This document shows positions 63,628-64,000 of a stretch of DNA of 64,000 nucleotides, in pieces. The notes under the pieces are model-generated. The model ran no database searches. It had not been told where the DNA came from and saw only the letters and a program-made list of their open reading frames with translations. How positions within the stretch are numbered: the stretch's first letter is position 1; each line of letters starts with the position of its first letter. The position numbers were made by a program, and so were the translations under genes. The stretch comes from Gymnogyps californianus (lineage: Eukaryota; Chordata; Aves; Accipitriformes; Cathartidae), in contig NC_059476.1 in NCBI RefSeq assembly GCF_018139145.2, positions 11,959,001-12,023,000 of the forward strand. The letters run 5' to 3'.

Positions 63628-63880
63628 GCCGGCCGCGCCCGCTCCCGCCGGCCCCACCTGGGCGCCGGGCCCGCTCCCTCCCTCCCTCCCGCCCTCCGCC
63701 GGCACCTGCCCGTCGGGACGGACCGCCGCCCCGGGGCAGCCCGGCGGCCGGCACAAGCGGTTTTGCCCCGTGTCGCGGCCGGGGCGTACCTGGCCGTGCC
63801 CCGGGCTCGGCCCGGGGGCTGCGCTTGGGAAAGAAAGGGCAGCGTGCTGAAGAGCGAGCGGCACCGGCCTGTTCACGCTC

Positions 63881-64000
63881 CAGCAGTGGTTTACAAACAT
63901 CAACTCTTTCCCCTTCCCAAGGGCAGGGGGGGAAAAGTGTGCATATTATTTTAATCCCTTGCCAGTAACACCTCTGCAGAAATGTTATTAGTCATTTATC
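63881..64000. other. Right edge: end of the CpG island, no gene recognised
   Basis: Composition returns towards AT-rich here. No convincing start codon, exon or repeat was seen other than a short G run near 63,926. This is either upstream flank of the minus-strand gene or the start of a divergent transcript lying mainly outside the window. Confidence 0.5.

Larger units (their letters stand above)
63284..63760 (-). promoter_or_regulatory. Putative 5' UTR and core promoter of the minus-strand gene (TATA-less, GC-box type)
   Basis: This stretch lies directly upstream of the ATG on the minus strand and is extremely GC-rich. It contains GC-box-like sequence (GGGGCGGG on the plus strand, about 63,573-63,580), pyrimidine and C tracts, and no TATA box. 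The frame of the downstream ATG stays open back to about 63,754 with no in-frame stop and no further ATG. The transcription start cannot be placed from sequence alone; such promoters usually have dispersed starts. GC boxes work in both orientations, so a divergent transcript running right, out of the window, is possible. Confidence 0.45.
62580..63880. promoter_or_regulatory. CpG island
   Basis: About 1.3 kb of very GC-rich sequence packed with CpG dinucleotides (runs such as cgccgccgcc, ggcgcc and gcgcgg), flanked by ordinary AT-rich DNA on the left and GC falling again after about 63,880. It contains the probable first exon and its promoter. Because stop codons are rare at this composition, long open frames appear in nearly every phase on both strands, so those frames are not evidence of coding. 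Confidence 0.92.

Noticed and set aside
62780..63850. 356-codon plus-strand open frame in another phase of the island
   Set aside because: Same composition artefact; no domain, and incompatible with the minus-strand exon model.
62580..63968. 462-codon ATG open frame on the plus strand across the CpG island
   Set aside because: Arg/Pro/Gly/Ala low-complexity product, overlapped by equally open frames in other phases and strands; at this GC content stops are rare, so length is not evidence.
1..64000. CRISPR array, operon, prophage, tRNA or rRNA genes
   Set aside because: No evenly spaced repeats, no dense co-oriented genes and no recognisable structural RNA; composition and splice/CpG features are those of a vertebrate nuclear genome.

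Overview
The window reads as vertebrate nuclear DNA, most likely from a bird or another sauropsid. The evidence is about 62 kb of AT-rich non-coding sequence with no dense open reading frames, a single very GC- and CpG-rich island at the right edge, short microsatellites and homopolymer runs, and two old, heavily mutated CR1 LINE relics. No SINE families of mammalian type were recognised. The species cannot be fixed from this sequence. There are no operons, ribosome binding sites or other bacterial features.

Layout. From 1 to about 61,990 the sequence is intron-like or intergenic. It holds a decayed CR1 retrotransposon with endonuclease-end and reverse-transcriptase signatures (about 14,580-15,960, minus strand), the 3' tail of another old CR1 (about 43,595-43,760, minus strand), a 10-bp-unit AG-rich tandem repeat (about 5,226-5,328), several long A, T or C runs, and four local GC/CpG-rich patches (about 4,190-4,490, 9,000-9,280, 22,540-22,930 and 30,590-30,820). 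From about 61,990 GC rises, and from 62,580 to about 63,880 there is a strong CpG island without a TATA box.

Gene content. The one coding feature I can support is a probable first coding exon on the minus strand inside the island. An ATG in good Kozak context (63,265) opens a 42-codon proline-rich segment that ends at a consensus-like splice donor (GTAAGA, 63,137-63,132). If that is right, the gene is transcribed right to left and all or much of the rest of the window is its first intron, more than 60 kb long with no further exon recognised. I could not identify the gene from this short low-complexity N-terminus, so no symbol is given. A second small open frame on the same strand (61,867-62,118), in a CpG-rich shoulder of the island, is worth testing as an alternative first exon.

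Nothing seen amounts to a new multi-gene system. The more useful leads are the unidentified first exon with its non-AUG open upstream frame, the 83-codon ORF in the island shoulder, the CpG-rich patch at 30.6-30.8 kb, the perfect 11-bp hairpin at 8,810-8,840, and the two CR1 fossils.
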